This document shows, in pieces, positions 17,998-26,832 of a stretch of DNA of 64,000 nucleotides. The stretch covers positions 496,001 through 560,000 of the forward strand of contig NZ_JACHGF010000003.1 of assembly GCF_014202275.1 (NCBI RefSeq), in the 5' to 3' direction. Below the pieces are notes generated by a model that was not told where the DNA came from, did not search any database, and saw only the letters and a list, made by a program, of their open reading frames with translations. Made by a program: the position numbers and the translations under genes. Position 1 is the first letter of the stretch. Each line of letters starts with the position of its first letter. This DNA is from Rhabdobacter roseus. Lineage in GTDB: Bacteria > Bacteroidota > Bacteroidia > Cytophagales > Spirosomataceae.

Positions 17998-18918
17998 ATG
18001 GATCGTAGAATCTTCGTAAAATCCTCCCTGGGCCTGGCGGGCGCGGCCTTAGCAGCGGGCGAGACGGCGGCTAGTGCCCCCTCCGGCAAAAACAACTTTA
18101 AACTGAAATACGCCCCCCACTTCGGGATGTTCAAGAACAGCGCGGGCGACGACCTCGTCGACCAGCTCAAATTCATGGCCGACATGGGCTTTATGGCTCT
18201 GGAAGACAACGGCATGATGGGCCGCCCCGTGGAGGTGCAGGAGAAGATCGCCAAAGAAATGACGCGCCTGGGCATGGAAATGGGGGTATTTGTGGTAGAT
18301 AAAGGGGGCAACAGCCAGAACACCCTCGCCGCGGGCAAGAAAGAATACATCGACATTTTCCTGAACGGCTGTAAGCGGGCCGTTGAGGTGGCGAAGCGCG
18401 TCAATGCCAAGTGGATGACCGTCGTCCCCGGTGACTTCGAGCGTAACCTACCCATTGGCGTGCAGACGGGGCACGTCATCGACGCGCTGCGCCGGGGGGC
18501 CGAAATCCTGGAACCGCACGGACTCACGATGGTACTTGAGCCCCTGAGCGACACGCCGAACCTATTCCTGCGTACTTCCGACCAGACCTACGAGATCTGC
18601 CGGGGGGTCAATAGTCCGGCCTGCAAAATCCTGTTTGATATTTACCACATGCAGAAAAACGAAGGGCACATCATCCCGCACATTGACTGGACCTGGAGCG
18701 AAATCGCCTACTTCCAGATCGGCGACAACCCCGGCCGGAAAGAGCCTACTACCGGGGAAATCAACTACAAGAATATCTTCAAGTACATCCACGACCGCAG
18801 CAAAAAAGAGAACAAAAGCTTCATCATGGGCATGGAGCACGGCAATTTCAGCCCCGGCAAAGACGGCGAAAACGCGCTCATCAAGGCCTACGTGGAAAGC
18901 GACAGCTTCGCGGTGTAG
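17998..18918 (+). CDS. Sugar phosphate isomerase/epimerase-like TIM-barrel protein (hydroxypyruvate isomerase type), exported
   Basis: The N-terminus has an RR pair and an alanine-rich hydrophobic stretch (DRRIFVKSSLGLAGAALAAG), suggesting Tat export. The rest, about 270 residues, is an AP-endonuclease-2-type TIM barrel with likely metal ligands E in VLEPLSD, D and H in LFDIYHMQ, and E in GMEHGNFSPG. These match the hydroxypyruvate isomerase-like branch, with the FDIYH signature of the xylose isomerase-like superfamily. Substrate is not evident. Exported enzymes of this kind often appear with PVC-type dehydrogenases in sugar-using Bacteroidota, which fits its neighbours. It ends at a strong terminator. 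Confidence 0.82.
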   Translation: MDRRIFVKSSLGLAGAALAAGETAASAPSGKNNFKLKYAPHFGMFKNSAGDDLVDQLKFMADMGFMALEDNGMMGRPVEVQEKIAKEMTRLGMEMGVFVVDKGGNSQNTLAAGKKEYIDIFLNGCKRAVEVAKRVNAKWMTVVPGDFERNLPIGVQTGHVIDALRRGAEILEPHGLTMVLEPLSDTPNLFLRTSDQTYEICRGVNSPACKILFDIYHMQKNEGHIIPHIDWTWSEIAYFQIGDNPGRKEPTTGEINYKNIFKYIHDRSKKENKSFIMGMEHGNFSPGKDGENALIKAYVESDSFAV

Positions 18919-18945
18919 CAAGTACCTTGCACATTATTAGAAAAA

Positions 18946-18996
18946 TACAAAACGGGCTGGTGGGAAAAATAAGCGCTCCCACCAGCCCGTTTTGTA
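18946..18996. terminator. Bidirectional terminator
   Basis: A perfect 20-bp inverted repeat (18946-18965 with 18977-18996), loop of 11, with T runs on both sides, lies between convergent genes ending at 18918 and 19013. Confidence 0.9.
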
Positions 18997-19012
18997 CAAA
19001 ATAGAGGTGGGT

Positions 19013-19324
19013 TTAGATCACCACTACGGAGTTGTCTTCCAGCGCTACGCCCGAAGGAACATACTTGTCAGCTTCCCAGTCATTGGTCCACTTCTCGCCG
19101 TCCAGAATGTAACGGAACTGGTATTCTTTACCGGGCTCGAGCTCGAGCGTGGCCTTGTATGAACCGTCTTTTTGCTTCTTAAGAGGGGCAGCATCTTCCG
19201 GATTCCAGTCGTTGAAGTCTCCAACCAAGGATACCTTCGTGGCCTCTGCGGCGGCCTCAGCCGGCAGGGTAAACGTCACTTTGCAAATAGGCTTGCTTTT
19301 GAGATACTGTTTTGTCAATGCCAT
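19013..19324 (-). CDS. Isoamylase-type early-set (CBM48) glycogen-binding domain protein
   Basis: 103 residues make a single CBM48/E-set domain. The signature VSLVGDFNDWNPEDAAPL with the aromatic W in NDW, then GSYKATLELEPGKEYQFRYI, is that of AMPK-beta and branching-enzyme glycogen-binding modules. It is cytosolic, with no signal peptide. Free-standing copies are common in Bacteroidota and are thought to bind alpha-glucans, but no catalytic partner is encoded nearby. It converges with the isomerase gene and has an AT-rich upstream stretch (19325-19460). Confidence 0.88.
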   Translation of the reverse strand: MALTKQYLKSKPICKVTFTLPAEAAAEATKVSLVGDFNDWNPEDAAPLKKQKDGSYKATLELEPGKEYQFRYILDGEKWTNDWEADKYVPSGVALEDNSVVVI

Positions 19325-19460
19325 AATTGGTGGTGTTTTTTTAGTTGACGCAACAAATATACAATCAAAAATATTTTAAGTCAATGATAATCAATATTGT
19401 AATTATTTAACTACTTAAAATAGTCATACCTATTCTACTTTTTTTTGGTATAGTACAATT

Positions 19461-21725
19461 TTAGGGCAAGGTATAGCGCACGCCCAGGAAGCCTCGTATC
19501 CCCTGATTGGGCGCATACACATAGCTCGGGTCAAAGGTGAGGCGGGAGGGGTTGTCGGGCGTAGCCAGTACATTTCCTTCGGTATCAAAAAGTACCTTCT
19601 TGTCGAACGGATCAAACGCCCGGGCGATGGAATTGGCGGGCGGACGGAAGTTGAGCAGGTTTTTGACGCCTCCGTACAGCTCCCAGCGCGTACCCAGGTT
19701 TTTGGTAAGCTGAATATTCTGCAGTGACCATACCGGTGAGTACTCCGCGCGCGGGTCGTCCTCACTCAGCAGCGGCAACCGCATGGGGCCGTACACGTTG
19801 CCGGTATAGTCAAGTACCATCCCGGCCTTCCGAAACTCGTACGTGATAGCCCAGGTACCCATGAAGCGCTCGGTGAGGATGGGCCGTATGCGTTGGCCTT
19901 CGTCTACCTGCACGTTGTCCATGAGCGTTACGCCCGCGACGAGTTTGAGCGGGGCGTAGAGGTTTACGTCCAGGTTGAGGCTGATGCCCTTCGATTCGGC
20001 GTAGCCGCGCAGGTTGTCGTAGATAATCTGGTTCGGGTTGGTGTCGTAGTCGGGCAGGATGCGGTTGCTGAAGCGCGTATAAAACACCGAAGCGTCCAGC
20101 CCCACAAAAGCATTGGGCAGCACGATTTTCTTTACAAAATTCAGGTTGGCATTCCAGCTTTGCTCGGGCCGGAGCGCTTCCCGGATCACCACCTCCCGCG
20201 CGCCGGTAAGGGCGGCGTGGTCTTCGGTGAAAAGGTTAACGACCCGGTAGCCGCGGCCTACGTTGAGCCGCAGGGCGTCGGTGGTATTAAGGGCCACCTT
20301 GTAGGCTAGCCGGGGCGTATAAATGCTCCCGTGGCGGGAGTTATAGTCGTAGCGCATACCCAGCAGTACTTTGTGCGGCCCCCGCGTGATTTCGTCCTGG
20401 ACAAAAAGCCCCGGCAAAAAAATCCGGCTGGGCTCGTCGGTATCCAGGGCGCTGGTGGTAGCGGGGGTGTTGTCGTTGTAGTAGGTGTAGCGCAGCGGAA
20501 TACCCGCCAGCAGGCTGTGCTTCCCGACCTGTTTGTCCCAGAGGAGCTGCCCAAAAGCGATCCGCTGATCGGCTTCGAAGGGCAGATCGCCGTAAAAAGA
20601 ATTTTGTCGGTGCGTATTGAGCGAGTACTGCAGCGTTACTTTCTCCTTCATCGGTAACTGGTAGGTACCTATGGCTTCGAAGCGCTCGGTGTAGATGCTT
20701 TCGCCGTACACCTCATCGCCCCCCCGGTCGGCGGGGGTCCAGTGTACCTGCCCGCCCCAGCGGTCTTCGTAGAAGTACCTCAGCGCCAGCGACGCCTGCC
20801 GGTTGTAGGGCCGCTGCACCGACCACTTGTTAAACACCGAAATACGGTGCTGGAGGGTTAGGTCCGTGAAGCCGTCGCCGTTGCGGTCGATGGGGTTCTG
20901 GTAGTTGAAGTAGTTGATGCCCGTCAGCGAAGATACTTTGGAGCCCAGCATAAACTTAAAACCCAGATCGGCGTTGAAATCCCGCCAGTTACTGCTGAAG
21001 GCATCGGCCGAGAAGGTAGGGGCTTTGGTGGTACTTTTGGTGATGATGTTGATGAGCCCACCCACGGCCTCGGAGCCGTAGAGCGTCGAGGCCGGTCCCT
21101 TTACAATCTCAACGCGCTCAATGAGGCTGTTCGGAATTCCGATGAGTCCGTACACCGTCGAAAGTCCGCTCACGATGGGCATGCCGTCCAGAAGTACCAT
21201 GGTATACGGCCCTTCGAGCCCGTTGATGTGGATGTCGCCAGTGTTACAAACGTTGCAGTTGATCTGGGGCCGGATGCCGTTGACGTACGAAAGCCCCTCA
21301 AAAATACTCGGGACCGTGTTTTTATAGAGGAATTTCTGCGTGACAATATCCACCGGTACCGCACTTTCGAGCTTGGATACTTCCTTCATGGTACCCGTCA
21401 CCACTACTTCTTCCAAACTACCCGCCAGCTCCTGCAGCTCGGCCTGTATCTCTACCGAGGCCGACGCCCCCAGCGTTACGGACTTTTGGTACGACGAGTA
21501 ACCCATCATCGAGACCACCAGGCGGTAGGTGCCCGGCGGGATAGCCCGGAGCCGAAAAGTACCCAGGGAGTCGGAGGTAGTACCGTATGACGTACCTTTG
21601 AGCGCTACGGTCGCGTAGGCCAACCCTGCTTCGCCTGCGGTAACCCGGCCGGAGAGCTCGGCCGTTTGGGCCACTGCTACTACCCTCAGCAAGATCAATC
21701 CTACCACTAAAATGTACTGTTTCAT
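19461..21725 (-). CDS. TonB-dependent outer-membrane receptor with CxxC plug, probably metal-related
   Basis: 754 residues: signal peptide (1-19), carboxypeptidase-like domain (about 22-105), a plug domain (about 118-235) with VEIVKGPASTLYGSEAVGG, and a 22-strand-type barrel to the end. The plug carries C157-N-V-C160 (QINCNVCNTGDIHING), a pair that could bind a metal. No SusD partner follows, so it is not a polysaccharide-uptake receptor. A palindrome resembling the Fur-family box lies in the divergent promoter at 21839-21855, shared with DoxX. I infer uptake of a metal or metal complex; the substrate is not known. Confidence 0.88.
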   Translation of the reverse strand: MKQYILVVGLILLRVVAVAQTAELSGRVTAGEAGLAYATVALKGTSYGTTSDSLGTFRLRAIPPGTYRLVVSMMGYSSYQKSVTLGASASVEIQAELQELAGSLEEVVVTGTMKEVSKLESAVPVDIVTQKFLYKNTVPSIFEGLSYVNGIRPQINCNVCNTGDIHINGLEGPYTMVLLDGMPIVSGLSTVYGLIGIPNSLIERVEIVKGPASTLYGSEAVGGLINIITKSTTKAPTFSADAFSSNWRDFNADLGFKFMLGSKVSSLTGINYFNYQNPIDRNGDGFTDLTLQHRISVFNKWSVQRPYNRQASLALRYFYEDRWGGQVHWTPADRGGDEVYGESIYTERFEAIGTYQLPMKEKVTLQYSLNTHRQNSFYGDLPFEADQRIAFGQLLWDKQVGKHSLLAGIPLRYTYYNDNTPATTSALDTDEPSRIFLPGLFVQDEITRGPHKVLLGMRYDYNSRHGSIYTPRLAYKVALNTTDALRLNVGRGYRVVNLFTEDHAALTGAREVVIREALRPEQSWNANLNFVKKIVLPNAFVGLDASVFYTRFSNRILPDYDTNPNQIIYDNLRGYAESKGISLNLDVNLYAPLKLVAGVTLMDNVQVDEGQRIRPILTERFMGTWAITYEFRKAGMVLDYTGNVYGPMRLPLLSEDDPRAEYSPVWSLQNIQLTKNLGTRWELYGGVKNLLNFRPPANSIARAFDPFDKKVLFDTEGNVLATPDNPSRLTFDPSYVYAPNQGIRGFLGVRYTLP

Positions 21726-21838
21726 AGCATATTCTTTCTGCAGCTTTATCCACCCAACGTGGGCGCTTGGGTTAGTTATTTGACAAATGTAAATAAAATT
21801 TTAAGTATGCTACAAATATAATTTAGGCTTAGCTAAAA

Positions 21839-21855
21839 ATGCAATATTGTTGCAT
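21839..21855. promoter_or_regulatory. Candidate Fur-family operator (weaker copy)
   Basis: ATGCAATATTGTTGCAT is a near-palindrome matching the TGCAAC-N3-GTTGCA sites elsewhere in the window, with one arm reading TGCAAT. It lies between the divergent TonB receptor (start 21725) and DoxX (start 21906) genes. Confidence 0.55.
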
Positions 21856-21905
21856 CTTATGCAAAGTACTTTTATTTCTTTTACTTTACCGGCCTGAATA
21901 CTTTT

Positions 21906-22328
21906 ATGGCTACTAAAATGATCAAAAAAATAGTACGCCCCTTGCCTCTGCCACTCCCGGCCGACTGGGCGGTACTGCTACTCCGGCTGGGTACTTCGCT
22001 GCTCATGCTACGCTATGGCTACGCCAAATTGGAAAGCTATCTGGCGGGCGACACGGGCTTTGCTGATCCCTTCGGTTGGGGCGAAGAGGCGTCTTTGGTA
22101 CTTACCATTGGGGCCGAAGTGGGCTGCTCCCTGTTGCTCATCCTGGGCGCAGGTACCCGCCTGGTGCTAATCCCGCTCATCGTTACCATGCTCGTTGCTT
22201 TTTTCGTCATCCATGCCGACGATCCCTTCGACCAGCGGGAGCATCCCCTCGTTTTTCTCATTCCTTACCTCGCCCTGCTGCTTACCGGGCCGGGCCGTTT
22301 TTCGCTGGATCAGCGCCTTTTTGGATAA
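21906..22328 (+). CDS. DoxX family inner-membrane protein
   Basis: 140 residues with four hydrophobic helices. The DoxX pattern is visible: LLLRLGTSLLMLRYGYAKLE in helix one, then a glycine-rich helix with GAEVGCSLLLILGAGTRL, and the HADDPFDQREHPLVFLIPYLALLL segment with polar residues at the end of helix three. DoxX-like proteins are linked to redox stress and quinone metabolism, but their reaction is not settled. It shares a promoter region with the divergent TonB receptor, including the candidate Fur-family box, so it may be metal- or stress-regulated. Confidence 0.82.
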   Translation: MATKMIKKIVRPLPLPLPADWAVLLLRLGTSLLMLRYGYAKLESYLAGDTGFADPFGWGEEASLVLTIGAEVGCSLLLILGAGTRLVLIPLIVTMLVAFFVIHADDPFDQREHPLVFLIPYLALLLTGPGRFSLDQRLFG

Positions 22329-22435
22329 ATAGGCAGCGGCTTCATTATATTGATCACCTACGGCTCTTTTGGAGGTAGTCAATTACTTTATTAAGTACCT
22401 ATTTGGTCTGAAATACTATACCTAATGTACTCACT

Positions 22436-23626
22436 ATGCAAAAGATAGCAATGCTGGGCTCCGGTTTTATCGGACGCTTTTACGCCGAGTCCATTCACGG
22501 GCAGCGCAGCCGCGACCGCGTTACGGCCATCTACGCCCGGCGCGAAGCCAGCGCCCGGAAATTCGCTACCGACTACGGCTGTGACTTCTGGTCCACCAAC
22601 ATGGAAGAGGTGATTGCGCACCCGGATACCACCATGGTGTGTATAGCCCTGCCCAATAATGTACACGAAGAAGCCGTGCTGCTGTGCGCGAAGCACAAAA
22701 AGGCCGTGCTATGTACCAAACCGCTGGGCCGGACCGCCGAAGAAGCCCTGCGCATGATGCAAGCCGTGGAGGAGGCGGGGATTTTTGGTGGGTACCTGGA
22801 AGACCTCTGCTACACGCCGAAGTTTCTGAAGGCGCTGGAAAGCGTAAAAAATGGCGCGCTGGGCCGGATACTCTGGGCCAAGTCACGCGAGGCGCATCCC
22901 GGCCCCCACAGTGAGTGGTTCTGGGACATTGAGCAGGCGGGCGGCGGGTGTATCCTGGACCTGGGCTGCCATTGCATTGAAATTGCGCGAGGCTTCATTG
23001 GCAAGGACATCAAGCCCGTGGAGGTGATGTGCTGGGCCGACACCCAGGTGAAACCCATCGACGCCGAAGACCACGCCATTGCGCTGGTGAAATACGAAAA
23101 CGGAGCCATCGGACAGTTCGAAACCAGCTGGACGTTCCGGGGTGGCATGGACCTCCGCGACGAAGTAATGGGTACCGAAGGTACTATTTGGATCAACAAT
23201 TTCCTGCGGACGGGCCTGGAAATGTATACCTCCGGCAAGGGAGCGGATTACGTAGCCGAAAAGGCCGAAAGCAACACCGGCTGGCTATTCCCGGTGGGCG
23301 ACGAAGTCAACGATCTGGGTTACAACCACATGTTCACCGACATGTTCAACGCCGCCGAAGCGGGACGTGAGCCCGCCGAAACCTTTTACGACGGCTACGT
23401 AGTAAACGCCGTGATCGACGCGGCCTACCGCTCGTCCCGCAGCAAGCAGTGGGAGCCCGTGCAGCTGCCCGTCTGGCGGGGCCAGGAAGGCCTCACCAAG
23501 CCCTCCACCCTGGTAGACTACGACGACGACCACTACCTCATCAAACAGGAAATGACGCACGACGGCCGAAACAAGCTCATTTTGAAAAATAAACACTCTG
23601 GCAAGATCAGTGAGCGGGACGTGTAG
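22436..23626 (+). CDS. Gfo/Idh/MocA family oxidoreductase
   Basis: 396 residues, cytosolic. Rossmann domain at about 4-120 with GSGFIGRFYAE. The usual E-K-P motif reads T-K-P (LCTKPLGRTAEEA). The catalytic-domain segment GGGCILDLGCHCIEIARG has the D and H of the family. This group oxidises or reduces sugars and sugar acids with NAD(P); the substrate is not predictable. The C-terminal 40 residues extend beyond the fold. It is followed by a terminator and the convergent histidine kinase. Confidence 0.87.
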   Translation: MQKIAMLGSGFIGRFYAESIHGQRSRDRVTAIYARREASARKFATDYGCDFWSTNMEEVIAHPDTTMVCIALPNNVHEEAVLLCAKHKKAVLCTKPLGRTAEEALRMMQAVEEAGIFGGYLEDLCYTPKFLKALESVKNGALGRILWAKSREAHPGPHSEWFWDIEQAGGGCILDLGCHCIEIARGFIGKDIKPVEVMCWADTQVKPIDAEDHAIALVKYENGAIGQFETSWTFRGGMDLRDEVMGTEGTIWINNFLRTGLEMYTSGKGADYVAEKAESNTGWLFPVGDEVNDLGYNHMFTDMFNAAEAGREPAETFYDGYVVNAVIDAAYRSSRSKQWEPVQLPVWRGQEGLTKPSTLVDYDDDHYLIKQEMTHDGRNKLILKNKHSGKISERDV

Positions 23627-23642
23627 TCGCAGCTCGTTTTGG

Positions 23643-23681
23643 CTCCGGGAGAAAAAGTACCTTGGCGCTTTTCTCCCGGAG
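23643..23681. terminator. Bidirectional terminator
   Basis: Perfect 13-bp inverted repeat (23643-23655 with 23669-23681) with A and T runs on the arm ends, between convergent genes ending at 23626 and 23686. Confidence 0.85.
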
Positions 23682-23685
23682 GTAC

Positions 23686-26511
23686 TTATTCGGGCAGGTA
23701 CACCACAAAGGTAGCCCCCTGACCCGGCTGGCTTCGGGCCGTCACGGCTCCGCCGTGGTTTTCGGCTACTTTTTGTACAATGGCCAGCCCGATGCCCGTA
23801 CCCACGTACTGGCTTTTGCCGTGTAGCCGCTGAAACACCTGAAAGATACGCTGTAGGTACTTTTCGTCGAAGCCAATGCCGTTGTCAGCTATTTCAATTT
23901 TATGTAAATAACCCGCATCAGTCGTAATTTTTAGCTCTTGAGGTACTTCTTCTGCCCGGATGCGCTGGGAGTGGATTCGTATCGTCGGAGGTACTTCCGG
24001 GAGCTTAAATTTCAGCGCGTTCGAGAGCAGATTCTGGAAGAGTTGCCGTAGCTGGCCTACGTTTCCCGGCACGGTAGGCAGTTCGCCCAGTTCAATACTG
24101 GCCCGCGACTCCTGCACGCGCAGCTCCAGGTCGTGCAGGGCTTCTCGGACTACCCTGCCCAGAGGTACCTGTACAAAGGCCTGGCGCTGGGTAGTGAGGC
24201 GAGAAAACACCAGAAGGTCGTCGATAAGAACGGACATGCGTCCGGCGGCATTTTGCATTCGCTCCAACAAATCGACCCCATCCCGAAGCTCCCCGGCGTA
24301 CTTTCGTTTGAGCATATCACCAAACGACACAATCTTGCGCAGCGGCTCCTGCAGGTCGTGGCTGGCTACGTAGGCAAACCGCTCCAGGCTTTCGTTGCTG
24401 CGCTGAAGGTCGTAGTTGGCCTGCTCCAGGGCGCGCGTCCGTTCCCGTACCTGTTTCTCGAGCTCCTGTTCCAGTTCTTTCTGGGCCGTCACATCCTTAC
24501 TGACCCCCATCAGGCACAAAGCCCCATTTTGCTCGCTGATCACAACCCGCGCCTGGGAGTAGAAGGTACTTACCTGGCCCGTTTGGGAATTGATCATTTC
24601 GTAGTGAATTTCGGTGGTCGTGTCCGGCGCTAGCTGAAGTACCTCTTTAAGTACCCTCTTCATTTTGGTGGGATCAACAAAAAGGCTTGTTAAATCCCGA
24701 AGTGCAATGGGCTCGTCCGGTTCAAAGCCAGCCCATTCGCGCGCCCGCTGCGAGAGATGTACCACCCCCGTGTTCAGGTTTATTTCGTAAGTACCCAGCT
24801 CGGCCAGATCCACGGCTTCCCGCAGATTTTCTTCGCTTTCTTTTAATTTATGCTTGGCTCGTACCAAATCCGTCACGTCCGTTCCGGTGTTGATCACGCC
24901 GTAAATTTCGCCGTTACTATCGCGCAGGGCTTTGTAGGTAAAATTATAATAGAAAGTACGCATTTCGCCGTCGTGCCGCAGATCCACGCGGTCTTCGGTA
25001 GCCTCGTAAGATACCCCCGTGCGGTACACGTCGTCCAATAGCTGAAAGAAAGGCTGCCCTTCGAGCTCCGGCAGGGCTTCCCGGTAGGTTTTGCCTACTA
25101 CGGAAGCGTCTTTTCCCCAGGCTTTCAGAATAGCGTCGTTGACAATCTGAACCCGCATTTCGCAGCCAATGTAAACCCCGACCGGCGTGGGCGAGCTTAG
25201 GACAAAACTCCGAAAACGCTCTTCGCTCGTTTCCAGCTTTTCGCGGGCCATCAGTTCCGGCCGTAGATCCCGGATGGTCACCCCCCGCCCCAGAGGCTTT
25301 CCGTTGGTGGGGTCATAGATCATCACGAACTCGGCGTGGCAGGGGATTTCTTCGTGGGTGGTGAAGTGCCGCAACTGAATAGTACCCGACCAGCGGCCCT
25401 CGATTTCTAATTGGGGAAGTATCTCTTGCTGCATCGCAGCGGCTTGCGCAGCCGAATAAAAAGAAGGTACCGTCAGCGCGGGCAGGGGCTGGTCAACGGG
25501 TATCCCCAGCAACCGGCGTCCCGCTCGGTTGATGTACACAATGTAGCCCTCGGCATTGGCAATACCCATGTAGTCGGTGCTGTTCTCAACCAGCAACAGC
25601 AGCCGCTGTTGTTCTTCCCGCAGGGCTACCTCCTGGCTGATGTCCTGGGCCGTACCCGAAAAACGATAAGCAATCCCTTGATCATTAAAGTATGCATTGC
25701 CTTTACAGCGTAACCAACGGAGGCGGCCATCTCCGGCCCCAATCGTACGAAACTCAATATCGTATTTCCCGTCCAACTCCGGAGAAAGGGCCTGGTCCAC
25801 GGCCCGGGTTACCCGCTCCTGATCATCGGCGTGGATCCACTGGATCACGTTTTCGTACAAAATATCCCCATCCTGTCCGACCCCGAACAGATCCCGGCAG
25901 CGCTCGTCCCAGCTCACGGTGCGCCGAATCGTGTCCAAGTCCCAGGTACCTATGCCGGCGGCATTCAATGCAAACCGTATGCTCTCCTCGCTCTCTTCTG
26001 CTTTCTGTAGGTTAAGTACCTTATGGGTTGTCTCATGGCACACGACGAGCACACCTCCTACAGTACCTTGCTCGTCGATGACCGGGCTGTGGCTAAACGT
26101 CCAGTACACATCTTCAATATGGGCGTTGCGGTAGATGGGAATTAAATGGTCTTCACTCCAGGTAGCTCCTTTTCCGCTCCATACCTGCTCAATGAGCGGC
26201 TTCACCGTAGCCCAGGTCTCAGGCCAGCAGATTTCACCCCGCTGCCCCAGGGCTTTGGGGTGCTTGCCGGTACTTCCCAAGATCTCCCGGAAGGCATCGT
26301 TGTAAAACTGAATGAGCTCCGGCCCCCACCAGAGCATCATCGGAAAACGGGACGAAAGTACAATACTAAGCGTAGTGCGGAGGCTTTGGGGCCAGCTATC
26401 CAGCGCACCCAGGGGCGTTTCTGACCAATTAAACGTTTGAATTAACGCGCTCATTTCACCTTCCGCCGGAAGGAACGTATAGCTACGGCCAACGGTATTC
26501 TTTTCATTCAT
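23686..26511 (-). CDS. Multi-PAS sensor histidine kinase
   Basis: 941 residues with no clear membrane segment. About five PAS/PAC repeats span residues 20-690 (for example VHLSQRAREWAGFEPDEPI and RYREALPELEGQPFF-like segments). A short coiled coil follows (ELEKQVRERTRALEQA). HisKA has the phospho-acceptor in ASHDLQEP (about H718), and the HATPase has QNLLSNALKFK, ADNGIGFD and GTGIGLAIV. It is orphan: no response regulator is adjacent. Cytosolic kinases of this type usually sense small ligands or redox state through PAS. Signal unknown. Confidence 0.9.
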   Translation of the reverse strand: MNEKNTVGRSYTFLPAEGEMSALIQTFNWSETPLGALDSWPQSLRTTLSIVLSSRFPMMLWWGPELIQFYNDAFREILGSTGKHPKALGQRGEICWPETWATVKPLIEQVWSGKGATWSEDHLIPIYRNAHIEDVYWTFSHSPVIDEQGTVGGVLVVCHETTHKVLNLQKAEESEESIRFALNAAGIGTWDLDTIRRTVSWDERCRDLFGVGQDGDILYENVIQWIHADDQERVTRAVDQALSPELDGKYDIEFRTIGAGDGRLRWLRCKGNAYFNDQGIAYRFSGTAQDISQEVALREEQQRLLLLVENSTDYMGIANAEGYIVYINRAGRRLLGIPVDQPLPALTVPSFYSAAQAAAMQQEILPQLEIEGRWSGTIQLRHFTTHEEIPCHAEFVMIYDPTNGKPLGRGVTIRDLRPELMAREKLETSEERFRSFVLSSPTPVGVYIGCEMRVQIVNDAILKAWGKDASVVGKTYREALPELEGQPFFQLLDDVYRTGVSYEATEDRVDLRHDGEMRTFYYNFTYKALRDSNGEIYGVINTGTDVTDLVRAKHKLKESEENLREAVDLAELGTYEINLNTGVVHLSQRAREWAGFEPDEPIALRDLTSLFVDPTKMKRVLKEVLQLAPDTTTEIHYEMINSQTGQVSTFYSQARVVISEQNGALCLMGVSKDVTAQKELEQELEKQVRERTRALEQANYDLQRSNESLERFAYVASHDLQEPLRKIVSFGDMLKRKYAGELRDGVDLLERMQNAAGRMSVLIDDLLVFSRLTTQRQAFVQVPLGRVVREALHDLELRVQESRASIELGELPTVPGNVGQLRQLFQNLLSNALKFKLPEVPPTIRIHSQRIRAEEVPQELKITTDAGYLHKIEIADNGIGFDEKYLQRIFQVFQRLHGKSQYVGTGIGLAIVQKVAENHGGAVTARSQPGQGATFVVYLPE

Positions 26512-26832
26512 AAACCCAAAGGTTTCTAAAATTCGTATTGACGATTAAAGTAGTAAAAAAGTGAAATGATGCCGGGAAGAAAGCAGGTACCTTCCTCTTT
26601 GGGCGTATTGGCATTACAGGTTTCTTACCCCTAGTATCAAAAAAATGATGCTGACAAAGATACTACGTAAAGGTAGTCTACCTATCTGAAAACGCCTTTT
26701 AGCCGCGTTGGTTTAAAATAGTTGCGCTTTACGCTGGCATCACGTAAAAAAAATAGTTGCCGCCCTGGTATTCATCCTTAATTTTTCAATTTAGCTTTAC
26801 CCTGCTAACTATTTAAAATTAAAATCAACGTT
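26512..26832. other. Spacer of about 320 bases, no gene
   Basis: AT-rich. It holds a direct repeat AAATAGTTGC (near 26717 and 26751), part of a longer AAAATAGTTGC. No -7 box of the exact TAnnTTTG form was found near the start of the 26833 gene. Confidence 0.4.
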
